The position numbers and the translations under genes are program-made. A stretch of 64,000 bases of DNA from Omphiscola glabra (lineage: Eukaryota; Mollusca; Gastropoda; Lymnaeidae). Positions 27,661 through 38,500 of the stretch are shown here, one piece after another. Where the stretch lies: the NCBI GenBank assembly GCA_964017045.1, contig OZ024799.1, positions 28,655,596 through 28,719,595 on the forward strand, written 5' to 3'. Numbering within the stretch: position 1 is the stretch's first letter; each line of letters starts with the position of its first letter. Under the pieces are notes generated by a model. The model was not told the origin of the DNA. It did no database searches and saw only the letters and a program-made list of their open reading frames with translations.

Positions 27661-28401
27661 TGAGTCACTGAAACGGTAGATTACCTCCTCGGTATATTAG
27701 GCCTTAAAAAATAGACATAAGCCAATGGCCAGACCTAACAATATTATAACATTAGTTTTACCTAGGTTAGTGTGTCTTGGACGATTTGGTGCAAAATCAA
27801 TACCATTAGACCTAGGGACTAGCGCTACTAACTACTAGTGTCCTAGTGTCTAAATAGTAATTATTTTACTTATAACTTATGTAATAGTAATGTATGTATT
27901 ATATTATAATGATAGTATCTAGTATTACAATTTAGATATTAGAAATTACGTCTGGCTTTTAAAAGTTATGTAAGGGAAATTGTTCAATGTTTTCTTTCAT
28001 CATGATCAACTTAACAATATTATCATAGGGTTAATTTATAGTTAACGTAAAATTCAAATTTCTGTAAACACTTCCGGACTCTTACCTCTTCTTGCTTAGT
28101 CTGTTAATCAACAATAACAATTCTTCAAAATATTTTAGCACAAAATTATATATGCGTACTTTTATTTATTTACTAGTGATGGAACCGTTGCTTATTCCAT
28201 TTTAATATCATATATTTTACACGTAAAAAGGGTATGGCCCTCTATGGTCTGTCTCTAGAAGTAGAAGCCATTCCTACCTGTGCCTGTACCTCTAGTACAT
28301 GTACCTGGGTTCACTCTTCACTTCCGCTTTAAAATGGCGTATGTAACAATACAGGTAACAGTACTGTTTTTTTTCAGCAAGGGACATAACTTACTGTAAC
28401 T

Positions 28402-28598
28402 CAGCGGTTCTCAACCTGTGGGTCGCGACCCCCAAAAGGGTCGCGCGACCCTTTCCCGGGGGTCGCCTAAGACCATCTGAAAACACATATACTCTACGGT
28501 TATGAAGTAGAAACAAAAATAATTTTATGGCTGGGGGTCGCCACAACATGAGGAACTGTATTAAAGGGTCGCTGCATTAATAAGGTTGAGAACCGCTG
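28402..28598. mobile_element. SPIN/OposCharlie-like hAT MITE with intact target duplication
   Basis: 197 bp with 16-bp perfect terminal inverted repeats (CAGCGGTTCTCAACCT), flanked on both sides by the 8-bp direct repeat CTGTAACT (28394-28401 and 28599-28606). The interior carries GTGGGTCGCGACCCC, GGGGTCGCC-AAGACCATC, AATAATTTTATGG, CACAACATGAGGAACTG and TTAAAGGGTCGC. From memory these are hallmarks of the SPIN/OC1 group of hAT elements spread horizontally among vertebrates, some insects and a pond snail. Confidence 0.88.
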
Positions 28599-29209
28599 CT
28601 GTAACTTATACTACTGAACAATAAACAATTTCTTAAAAAAATTGTTAGCCATTTGTGACTCTTCAATGTTACCTATCCAAGTTAAAACTTCACAAAAATT
28701 TGAAGCGCTGCCATTTAAATGTGGAATATTTTCTACTTTGACTTCGGTTGTGTCAGAATAAGGAAACACACACACTATAACTTTATACAATCAGATGAAT
28801 TCAATCGAGCACTTTGTCCCCGTGCCTCACATTCACTCAAACATACACATCTATCAGTACACATATATTTTTGTTTTTTTAAAAAAAAAAAAAAAAAAAA
28901 GAAAAACAAATCAGTACACATATATATATAACTAGGATTGCATTAAGTAGGTACTGGCCACTGTTGGCGTGATACCAATGGCTAAAATTCATAGATGAAT
29001 TTAAATGTTGGTGCTGGTGGAGCGCTTAAATTAAATCTTAAATAATATCACTGTTAAATCAAGGTAAATTGTGTAAATTTTAATTTGATCTGTTACATAA
29101 ATAATAATTAGCTTACAACTTCTAGTCCATTCAATGTAATGATCCAAATGTCTTACCACAAACAAACAAAAAACAAAACAAACAAAAAATGGATCAGGGA
29201 ACTTACATA

Positions 29210-29351
29210 AATGCTCAGTCCACACGATCAAATTTTCGTCAAATTTACTTAAAATTTTCGTCAAATTTCTTTTTCAACGCACTATATTGTTTTACTAAAT
29301 AGTGCGTTCAAAAAAAAATTGACGCAAATTTGACCGTATGAACTGAGCATT
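29210..29351. mobile_element. foldback MITE, copy 1
   Basis: Ends AATGCTCAG and CTGAGCATT. The two arms pair over most of their length (TCAAATTT-CGTCAAATTT against GACGCAAATTTGA). The core AACGCACTATATTGTTTTAC is shared with 32364-32514. Confidence 0.7.
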
Positions 29352-30239
29352 ACAATGTTATACACCATTCATATTAAGGTGATACTTCTGTCCCAAAAGT
29401 GACGCCATAGCGCAGTCATTTAGTGATTAGTGAGACTTTTGTTGGCTCTAGGACAGCGGTACCCGACTTTTTAAAAACGTTTTTTTTTTATTTCTCCCAT
29501 AGTCATTGATTGCGATTTTTCAGTAACCGGGGGTATTGCGTAAGTGTAAATTAAGCCCCAAAGCAGCAAACAACATCAGAAGGAAACAGCGTTTGAAAAA
29601 AGTAATAAAATTACTTTGTATTGAAAAAAGAAAATTTACAGTTCAAACTTTATTTTCCCTGACTTCAGAGAAACGAACCTGTCAGTCATTTCATCACAAT
29701 CAATATTCATCATCTATCACTTACAATAGACACATTTGCAAGACCAGACAGCCTAACATTTTTTTCCTTGGATGGATCGCAATTATTTCTTTAAAAGTTT
29801 CTATTTTGAAAAGCTGCTCTCAAATGAAGCCAAAAAACACACAGATCGTATGAAATAATATACCGGTAATTGTAGATTAAATGAGATGTGTGGAATAGAT
29901 TCTAGGAAGTCTCATACAGTAATGAATTTAAAAACGCCATATTATTTATATTGAAAAGTTTTGGCTTCGTCAAGAGTTATATCTGCCGCCTTCAGGTGCC
30001 TCTGTAGCCTTTGTATTTCAATTAAATTTGCAATTTCAAATAACTCATCATAAAATGGGGTCAGTTTGGTAATGGACACTAATGTTACTTCTTAAGTCGC
30101 CAAAAGTATACAGCCTCACAAATATCTGCTACTTCCTTGATGACCCTTGATCTGTATACTGATAGCCCCCCCCCCAACCCCATTTTCTTCATCTCTTCCA
30201 GATAGCCCCAGGAAGATCCTTCGTATCTGCCTACTCTGG

Positions 30240-30400
30240 ATGTCACCATTTTCTGGTGGCACCATGTTCTTATGACACCCAACTATGGTGGCATCCTGCT
30301 CTGGTGGCACCTGCTCTGGTGGCATCCTGCTCTGGTGGCCCCCCTGCTCTGGTATCACCATGTTCTTGTTACTTGTCAGGCCCTGGTTTTAGTGGCACTC
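30240..30400. repeat. short degenerate tandem repeat
   Basis: About six diverged units of roughly 20 bp around GCTCTGGTGGCA-CCT. Both strands give open frames because the units contain few stops. Not a gene. Confidence 0.65.
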
Positions 30401-31045
30401 TGTTGTATTTAATTGAGTTCTGTAGTGAAACCGACTCGAGGACACTCTGTCATATTTGCAATTTAGGGCATCACCCGGTGTGGTCCACACACCCCATATC
30501 AACTAGTTACGCCAGTGTGCCGCATCAACTTTTTGTTAAAATGCTTATAAAAATGGAGGGAAACAAATGATTTTCTGAGTCTTCCCACATCCACCGACAC
30601 TACCTCCCACAAGTCACAACTCAAGATGTGGTCACCCCTGTTTAAAAACGTCTGCTCTACACACTAAAAGACATCATGGTTTTTAAAAAAAGGCAGACTT
30701 GTTAAATTACGTTCGATTTAAATTTAAAAAAATTTGAGAAATGACTTGAGATTTACGACGAAAAAGAAGTTTGAAAAATGATCAATTCAACATTTACATT
30801 TAGTTCGAAAGTAATTTACACATTCCGTAGCAGACGTTCAAGGAGATTTTGCGACTGAGATATTTGCGCACTAGTTCTAAAGTGCTATAGTCGTCAGTAT
30901 GTAGTCTATAGCACGTGCAGATGGGTTATCATCAGGGCATTTTGTGTGAACATTTTTGCGAAAGTATATAGAAAACTAAGCCTAATTTAGTATAAGAAAT
31001 TGAAATTGCACTTGGTTTCAAAAATTCAAATTCTTTAAAATATGA

Positions 31046-31120
31046 CAGATGAAAACGTACAAACTACATTCAGATGAAAACGTACAAACTACATTCAGAT
31101 GAAAACGTACAAACTACTTT
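31046..31120. repeat. 25-bp tandem repeat, 3 copies
   Basis: Near-identical units beginning CAGATGAAAACGTACAAACT, followed by a partial fourth. Confidence 0.9.
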
Positions 31121-32363
31121 TAGATGAAAACAAAAGCATTGAGACCGACATTTTAAAGTCACGTGCGGTAAAATATCAACCAATATCAAATTAATTTTAG
31201 TTTTAGTTTGTTGTATTATTTTGCATAAAATAATGTCATTAAGAGTCATATAGTTATATGCGTCATTAATTTTAATTTTAATGTATTTATTAGTTGAAAT
31301 GACATGCGGCCAGCGAAGAGTTAACACTGTATCAAAGGCCTTTTTGGTTCACCACGCCCCGTTTTACGACAACGTTTTTGGTTAATGTGCTAAAACGTAA
31401 AATTGTCTGATAAAAATAATACTTTTAGTTGTTCTTAGAAAATTCGGTTTTTAATTACATATTTTAACTAAATTTATTACGTCATAAATAAATAAATTCT
31501 AATATAAATACTTTGAAAGGGATTAAGATAATTTTTTCGTAACATCAGTATTATTTTAATAAATCAAATGAACGGATTCGAACCCGTTACTTTTTTTAAT
31601 TTAGAAAATGATAAACCACTGCTCTTTTTGCACAGTTTGAAACTTAGTTAAAAACTATTTGTAACGTAAAATGCTCTCAGTGTGCCTTGGTTTTCTTTTT
31701 AAATCCTTTATATTAACTTCGCCTTTGTCCGCGGGTAGCTGCCCTGCTAGCAAAATCTTCGGACGGCTAATCGACCCACTTCCCGTCAATCTATCGAACT
31801 CAAATTTGGCACCTAGACTTGTTGCCTATGACAACACATTCTAACAAATTCTCAGTCCCACTGAAACCCAACCCCCCAAAAATCAGTTTTCCTGTTTTTC
31901 AAGACCAAAAAAAAAAAAAAAAAAACTTTCGCAAGTGCGTTTTGGTGCATAATATTTACGTTGTCTTCTTTTTCTAAAATTGTTGGTGAAATAAATCTGC
32001 GATGTAAAAATGAGGGGGGTCATTAGAATATTAATGTTGTTCAGAGGCGTGAAAAAAATGTGTGGTTGAGAGTCTTGAAGGGGGGAGCAGTAATTGGGAT
32101 TTTAATAAAGTGCGTTACTTGTATGCATGTTTTGTCAGATTTTCAGCATCACCCCCCCCCCCAACCCCCCCCCCCCCCCAAAAAAATTGCTTGACATTAC
32201 ATTTTAGAAAGGATTTATACGAAAATTTTCGTTTTCATGGGTAGTTTAATAAGCATTAGGGGCTTTATGCTACCGTATCCGGGATTTGATCGAAAGAAAT
32301 TTCGTCGACGGAAAATTGATCGACGGAAAATTGATCGACGGAAATTTGATCGAACGGAAATTC

Positions 32364-32514
32364 GGTCGAATCGTTTTTTTTCAGTTCAGATGTTAAAATT
32401 TTGCGTCAAATTTCTTTTTGAACGCGTTATTTTGTTTTACTATAGAGTATAGTGCGTTAAAAAAAGAAATTTGACGAAAATTTTAACATCTGAACTGAAA
32501 AAAACGATTCGACC
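32364..32514. mobile_element. foldback MITE, copy 2 (151-bp palindrome)
   Basis: Starts GGTCGAATCGTTTTTT and ends AAAAAACGATTCGACC. The arms pair almost without break to a small loop near 32439. It shares the core CGTCAAATTTCTTTTT and a GTGCGTT block with the element at 29210-29351. A short tandem stretch of GATCGACGGAAAATT units lies just before it (32290-32360). Confidence 0.8.
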
Positions 32515-32529
32515 AAATTTCCAAATTGA

Positions 32530-32640
32530 CCAAATGTCTCTGTCTCTCTGTCTCTCTCTCGCTCTATCTCTCTCTCCCTCTCTCTCTCTCGCTCTATCTC
32601 TCTCTCCCCCCTCTCTCTCTCTATCTCTCAAATTAACTTC
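32530..32640. repeat. CT-rich low-complexity block
   Basis: TCTCTC-type pyrimidine tract. The Leu/Ser- and Arg/Glu-rich frames across it are artefacts. Confidence 0.9.
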
Positions 32641-33390
32641 CAAACATACTGCGTAAATAGTGTGATCGCTAACTGTAGTATTTACCAATAAAAAAAAATA
32701 ATGTTAATATTTTAGTTTCGTTAAATTGATTTCTATGTTCCCCACTTCAGCCAACCAACAACCACAAAGAAGTGCGAGGTGGACCAATGAGCGAGTCGGA
32801 GTTGTGTCACACATTTCAACAAAGAATTTGCTACTAAAAGTTCAACATATGATATGGGATAAATGGGTTATATGGATTTTAACCCGCTCAGTCCAAATAT
32901 AAAGTTTAGATATTTAGATGGAATATAATTAAACATGGATTGGCTTTGGCTCTGAGCTCAACAAATAAAACACATGTTTTTCTTCATTCAAGACACACGA
33001 ACCGAAAAAACGATGTTATAGAAACGTCTCAATTTTTTTGACCCACGCTGTGTCGAAAAAAGAAATATCAAATTCTCAATCACAGACACACCCCACCCCC
33101 CCCCCCCTGGACACCCCGGACACATGGAAAATGTGTGCATGGGGAAAGACAGATTGATATGTGCTCCTTTAAATAGTTTGCGTAAGTATTTCTCACACTA
33201 TGAAATGTGATACGGTATTAATGATGCATCGAGTAACTTATTCGTACTCTGCTATTGTTTACCATTGTTTACGAATGAAGCTTTTTCAAAACAGCGGAGT
33301 TATTTAAATTTTGGAAAATAGGAAAATGCTCATTATATGTGTGCAAATATTCGTATAAGTAAGAGACAACATAGTCAGTTTGATTAGAAC

Positions 33391-33396
33391 TTTATT
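33391..33396 (-). promoter_or_regulatory. polyadenylation signal after the truncated contactin copy
   Basis: AATAAA on the minus strand about 150 bp downstream of the terminal TGA (33546-33548). It suggests the short copy may be a transcription unit with its own 3' end. Confidence 0.5.
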
Positions 33397-34650
33397 GTTT
33401 ATGGGGTAATAATGGGGGATACTGCAATCAGGTTAGCACAATAGGAAATTAGTAAAAACACAGTAAGGTTAAACCTGATAAAAGGAACGCAACAAAACAA
33501 CGAACGTGTTGTTATTTATGACTGCAGGCACTTTTTCTTTTGATCTCATACGCGTAGCTGTGCTGTGGTGAGTGTCGTTCCAAAAGAGTTTGTTGCCGCG
33601 CACTGATACATCCCATTATCTCTCTTCCCATCCACAGCCATTATAGTCAACGTGTTAACATCAACAGTAATACCTGGCGAGGATGTCAAGAACTCTCCAT
33701 TCTTGTACCATCGATATGTAGGGGTCGGTACACCTTCAGCCACACAATGCCACGTCAGACGACTTCCAGCGTCCACACGTTGATGGGCAAGCGGGTAGGG
33801 GAAGTAAGGTTTGGCTTCGATCTTCAAATCAATTGCCTTTGAATACATGAGGTTTGTCGATGAACTGAACACACTGCACGTGTATTCGCCACCATCTGCA
33901 ATTTCTACATTTTTAATCAGGATAATGCGGTCATTGCTCTCCAAGACGTAGCCATTTGGAAGGGGCCGCTCGCCTTCGCGAGACCACGTGTAATTTAAAG
34001 GGCCAGTCCCATAAGCAAAGCATTCCAGCCTGACTTCCCCACCTTTTGTGGGAGTTGCAGGAAACACATCAATGAAGTCATTCTGAATAATAGGCTGATA
34101 CCGACTTGCCACCAAGTTAACAACTGTCAAAGACAACCCGAGACTCGTTCTACTATCCGCACGAGAAGCTCCAATATAGTTACCACTTTGGCCGAAATCG
34201 GAGAGGGAAACACGACATTAGTATGTGCCCTGGTCAGAAGCATCAAGCTCAGAGAAATACAATTTTCCATTGGCAGAAACGAACGCACGCCTTAGTGTCT
34301 TTGGTGCTATGGGGTTCTCGTCATTGTCTTTGTACCACTGGTATGTTTTGGCTGCAGAAAGACATGAAGAAGTAGCAGCCCATGTTTTACGTTTAACATA
34401 ATGATTTTATGTTATCTGGTGTTAAATTAATATCATGTTGATTGGGGAATCCTTAGATTTAGAATATTTTAATTTTTTTTAAAATTAACATTTTTAATTA
34501 TTAACAAATATTCACTTTAGAAGATAATACGATGGGCAATATATTCGCTAAAAAAATCAGAATATTTTATTTGCTGAATTTCTAAGTCTGACAAAGTTCT
34601 ACTAGCGTGTACCAAAATTACATTCGTGAAAAAAATTTTAATAGCACATG

Positions 34651-34802
34651 CAGAGGCGTAACTGGGTTTTTGGCGCCCTTGGCTAATTTATTTTTTAAAT
34701 AATAAAAATTTAGAAATTAGAGATTTAGCGGCGCCCTTTCGAACAGGTGCGGGCCGGCGCCCTTGGCAACTGCCCCAATGCCAAGCCATTGCTACGCCTC
34801 TG
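34651..34802. mobile_element. hAT-type MITE, family 1 copy A
   Basis: 152 bp with ends CAGAGGCGTA and TACGCCTCTG (hybrid palindrome), flanked by a perfect 8-bp duplication AGCACATG (34643-34650 and 34803-34810). It is almost identical to 57657-57809. It sits in intron 3 of the truncated contactin copy. Confidence 0.9.
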
Positions 34803-35043
34803 AGCACATGATTTTACTTGATGGTGAGTGTCAAAATCTGAGCGTGTATTTTATAATAACTTTATATGGATCTCGTTGGCGACAAATTCAATATTTTATT
34901 CTAACTAACGGATTTGAACCGGTGTTACTCAGATATGTGAAACAAGTCTTAATCAAATTTATAACAAGTACAATTCTTCCAATGATACGATAACACGATA
35001 ACCAGGAAGTCCGTAATAACATTTCAGAACTTTAAGCCTGTGA

Positions 35044-35257
35044 GCGAACTGATTTGAGCAGGCTGATTTGAGCAGGCTGATTTGAGCAGGCTGATTGGAG
35101 CAGGCTGATTGGAGCAGGCTGATTTGAGCAGGCTGGTTTGAGCTGGCTGGTTTGAGCAGGCTGATTTGACCAGGCTGATTTGAGCAGGCTTATTTGAGCA
35201 GGCTGATTTGAGCAGGCTGATTTGAGCAGGCTGATTTGAGCAGGCTGATTTGAGCAG
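35044..35257. repeat. 14-bp tandem repeat, about 15 copies
   Basis: Unit TGATTTGAGCAGGC with few substitutions. Confidence 0.95.
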
Positions 35258-35261
35258 TAAG

Positions 35262-35412
35262 AAAACAGTACAACATATCACAAAGAACAGTACAACATAT
35301 CACAAAGAACAGTACAACATATCACAAAGAACAGTACACCATATCACAAAGAACAGTACAACATATCACAAAGAACAGTACAACATATCACAAAGAACAG
35401 TACAACATATTG
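35262..35412. repeat. 22-bp tandem repeat, about 7 copies
   Basis: Units contain AACAGTACAACATATCACAA, nearly identical, directly following the 14-bp array. Confidence 0.95.
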
Positions 35413-36224
35413 CAAAAGCAAGAACTTGCAGTTCCAAATGTACAAAGGCAAGGTTGATAAAGAAAACTGCAAATTAAAACGCCATCACCCGTTACTTGTA
35501 AGCAATACAGGTGCGAGAAGTTTGTTAAGCGATTTGTTAACTAATGAAAATACATTTACTCTTGTCAGGCTGGTCAATTCTCAAAATGATTGTGTTTATT
35601 CTGAGGCAAGAAAGATTAAAAATAAAGGATCCAGCATCGAGGCCTCTACGCAATCGTCAACATTTCAGTGGTGACTTCATGCATTCAGTCGGCGTGTCTG
35701 GGATGAGAATAATCAGTGAAGTGTTTGTGGAAACTCGAGCGAAAGTGAACACTATAGTGAACATTATAGTGAACACTATAGTGAACATTTCCCAGGGCAA
35801 GGATTGCTTGCGGATATTGGAGCCATACAGTTGTAATCGCCTGAAGCGTACACAGCAACAGAACGGAAGTTCTTTCACAGACAGCAAACGAAAAAAACTC
35901 CATAAACTTCCTACATTGTTTGAATGTAGATTTCATCCAACCAGACATGTGGCCCCTAAATAACTGGGACTTAAACCAGGTATATTATGCTATTTGGGGG
36001 GACTGCCAACAACAAAAAAGTGTACCTTTTCCAAACACAAAAAAAACCACAAAAAAAAAACAAAAACAAAAAACAACAGAAATTGGCGAAAAAAGTATCT
36101 GCGATTTATAAAAAGGTGAAGTGACATGTGAAACAGCCGTTTTGATAAAGAAATTTTAAGAACCGAGGAGTTAAAAGTTACGAAACAAAATTATTTGAAA
36201 TTATACAAGACGGTCCCACTTTTT

Positions 36225-36625
36225 TGCGTCTCTCGCTCTTTGTCTCTCTGTCTCTCTTTCTGTCCCTCTCTCCCTGTCTCTCTCCCTGTTCCCGTCTCTC
36301 TCCCTGTCTCTCTCTCTCTCCCTGTCCCTGTCTGTCTGTCTCTGTCTCTCTCTCTCTCACTGTCTCTTTCGCTTTCTCTCTCGTCTCTCTCTCCCTGTCT
36401 CTCCGTCTCTCTCTCTCTCTCTCCCTGTCCCTGTCTCTCTCCATGTCTTTCTCTCCCTGTCTCTATCTCCCTGTCTCTCTCTCCCTGTCCATGTCTCTCT
36501 CTCCCTGTCAGTGTCTCTCTCTGTCTCTCTCTTTGTCTCTCTCTCTGTCTCATTCTCTGTCTCTCTCTCTCCATTTCTCTGTCTTTCTCTATCTCTCCCT
36601 GTCTGTGTCTCTCTCTGTCTCTTTA
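36225..36625. repeat. CTCT(G/C)-rich low-complexity tract
   Basis: 400 bp of CTCTCTGTC/CCCTGTCTC variants. Long Leu/Ser/Pro and Arg/Glu/Asp frames on the two strands are by-products of composition. Confidence 0.95.
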
Positions 36626-38289
36626 AATATATACGTTTTGTAGCCTACACCGAGAGGTATACATGAATTACAGTGATCAACTTCATTAACTAATAGTATT
36701 ACCTGGTTTTCCCATGATATGTGGGCACTCCAGTGTAGCACCCTCGTATTCTAACCCACGCACAGGTGCTGGAGTCACTTTTGTAAAATTCCCGAGCACA
36801 CCAAACGTGAGTCGAGCAGATGAGCTTATCACTGTCCCGTAGTCATTGGTAGCTTTACAAAAGTACGTGGCCTCATCGGTCAACGCCGGAGTCCGAATCT
36901 CCAATGAACCAGTAGTAAATGAATATCTGGGAAATTGTAATGGAACAAGAAAGACGTTTTGAGTATATTCAACCGATAACACATTTTTTTCTTATTTTCC
37001 AATTAATCGAGTAAAGTTTCGTTTGAATATTTGTTTAAACATCACGAGAAAGTCCGACACGTGGACCTTGTTTTAAAAGAAGACCAGCTGGCAGACCAAA
37101 AACCCGTTCGGCGTTTATCTGCTGAAAGCGAAGCTGTGGCTGCTGCTCTAGAATCGAAATCATAAAGCAATGGTTGAGGTGCAGATTAGAAGCCACTTTC
37201 TCGTCCTCTCGTAGTGTGGTGGATGTGGCGTCGACAGCTGTATTAACGTTTAAATTCACGCAAAAATGAAGGTGTCGGCTAAAAGCCTTCTTCGGCAAAA
37301 AAAAAACAAAACAAAAACGGGACAGTTAACATTAACAAAGTAAAAACTAAATAAAAATAATTAGAATAAAACTGTGAATTATAAGGCTAAACATAATCAA
37401 CTAAAAACTAAGAGAAATCAGGACTCTTTTAACAAACGTATGAGACACAAATAATTAAATAATAAGGCAATAAGGAGATGTTAATAATGAAAGACGTAAG
37501 CGCACTTGCCTGGGGTCTACTGACAAAGGAATCGTTCTGTTGTCATTAGATAACCTGAACCATTGATAAGAGGGCTGCGGGTTGCCTACAGCCCAGCACT
37601 CCAAGTAGACTTTATCAGTGGTGTTTCCCATAATAAAGGTATCTTGAGGCTCTCGGAGAAATGTGGGGCCCATTAGTTGCCATCCCACGTTGTCCACGTC
37701 AAGATTATGAACTGTTTTAAGGAGAACACTCGTGTTGTTTATCAATCAGCAATCGATTATAGTCAATGCTATTATAGTAGAAATGTTAATAGATCTAAGC
37801 AACGAGCAAACAAATATAAATTGTGCCAATAAATCAAATAGTTAGCTATAATAAACTATGTGGTGCCTGGACTGTTGTATTGTTTATAGGGGCGCCTGGG
37901 GTGTAAACGATGTGCCGTCCAATAGCAAAATGAAGAGTTTTTTAAATTATTTTATAAATAAATTTCAAAGCTGGTGACAGATATCGAACCCCCTTCCAAT
38001 AACAAGTTCAGGCCTGCCAGTGCAAGACACGCTTGTTTAACTATATTTGTTAAAGTTCTACAACCTACTGAGTCAGCTCTAGCTAACACTATACATCGTT
38101 CAGCAGATTGTTTGTAATGAAGAATTAGCTCAACAAACCACACCACCATACTCACTCTGTGTGGACACTCGATTTAATGCCACTGAAAGAAGAACACACG
38201 CGAAGAACACACCAGCGGGCATCGTATCGGTCAGTAAACGAGATCACATACTGTAGTAAGGTCTGTGTGTCAATGAGGTTCTGGTTTGT

Positions 38290-38500
38290 TAAAAACACAG
38301 ACTTAACTTAGTACACAGACTTAACTTAGTACACAGACTTAACTTGGTACACAGACTTAACTTGGTACACAGACTTAACTTGGTACACAGACTTAGCTTG
38401 GTACACAGACTTAACTTGGTACACGACTTAACTTGGTACACGGACTTACCTTGGTACACAAACTTAACTTAGTACACAGACTTAACTTGGTACACAGAGA
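38290..38500. repeat. 18-bp tandem repeat, about 12 copies
   Basis: Unit ACACAGACTTAACTTGGT. It begins less than 70 bp upstream of the ATG of the truncated contactin copy, so it occupies that gene's proximal 5' flank. Confidence 0.93.

Larger units (their letters stand above)
26786..33390. other. intergenic between contactin and its truncated upstream copy
   Basis: Contains the contactin 5' flank, the Merlin relic (27360-27660), a SPIN-like MITE (28402-28598), two foldback elements (29210-29351, 32364-32514) and small arrays. The stretch 26850-27240 on the minus strand has coding-like frames (for example VDPPNIPIHNPHSP near 27180) that I could not identify or join. A CT-rich block lies at 32530-32640. 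31740-31870 resembles dispersed molluscan repeat DNA. No promoter element can be asserted. Confidence 0.6.
33546..38222 (-). pseudogene. truncated contactin paralogue (signal peptide + Ig1-Ig4), one nonsense codon
   Basis: Exons (minus): 38156-38222, 37510-37711, 36703-36926, 33546-34351, 1299 nt in all. Exon 1 is a fresh signal peptide (MPAGVFFACVLLSVAL). Exon 2 joins it directly to Ig1, so the three lectin exons of the full gene are absent. Exons 3 and 4 match contactin exons 6 and 7 in length (224 and 806/807 bp), phase and sequence (shared blocks KATNDYGTVISSSARLTFG, DVNTLTI, DGKRDNGMYQCAA). Codon 209 is TAA (34218-34220) where contactin has Tyr before the Ig2 cysteine. The frame is otherwise open. 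At the end of exon 4 the contactin donor is lost and Leu becomes TGA, so Ig5 onward is missing. Intron 1 ends normally; intron 2 uses a GC donor. It is either a recent pseudogene of a secreted four-Ig protein, or a live gene with a sequencing error at codon 209. It lies upstream of and in the same direction as contactin. Introns hold arrays and a MITE. Confidence 0.85.

Noticed and set aside
30085..30570. Frames on both strands around 30.1-30.6 kb
   Set aside because: They cover a short degenerate tandem repeat. No conserved motif.
31560..31640. tRNA gene on the minus strand (GGGTTCGAATCC box B, AGCAGTGGTT box A-like)
   Set aside because: The anticodon stem and acceptor stem do not pair and the anticodon region is A-rich. 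At best a tRNA-derived relic. A similar GGTTCAAATCC near 34915 fails the same test.
35426..35963. Overlapping frames of 82-139 aa in the truncated contactin intron
   Set aside because: No homology recognised, frames on both strands, flanked by arrays.
36178..36643. Arg/Glu-rich and Leu/Ser-rich frames
   Set aside because: Pure pyrimidine/purine low-complexity tract.
37035..37298. 87-aa minus-strand frame between exons of the truncated contactin copy
   Set aside because: No family recognised and no splice phase fitting the gene.
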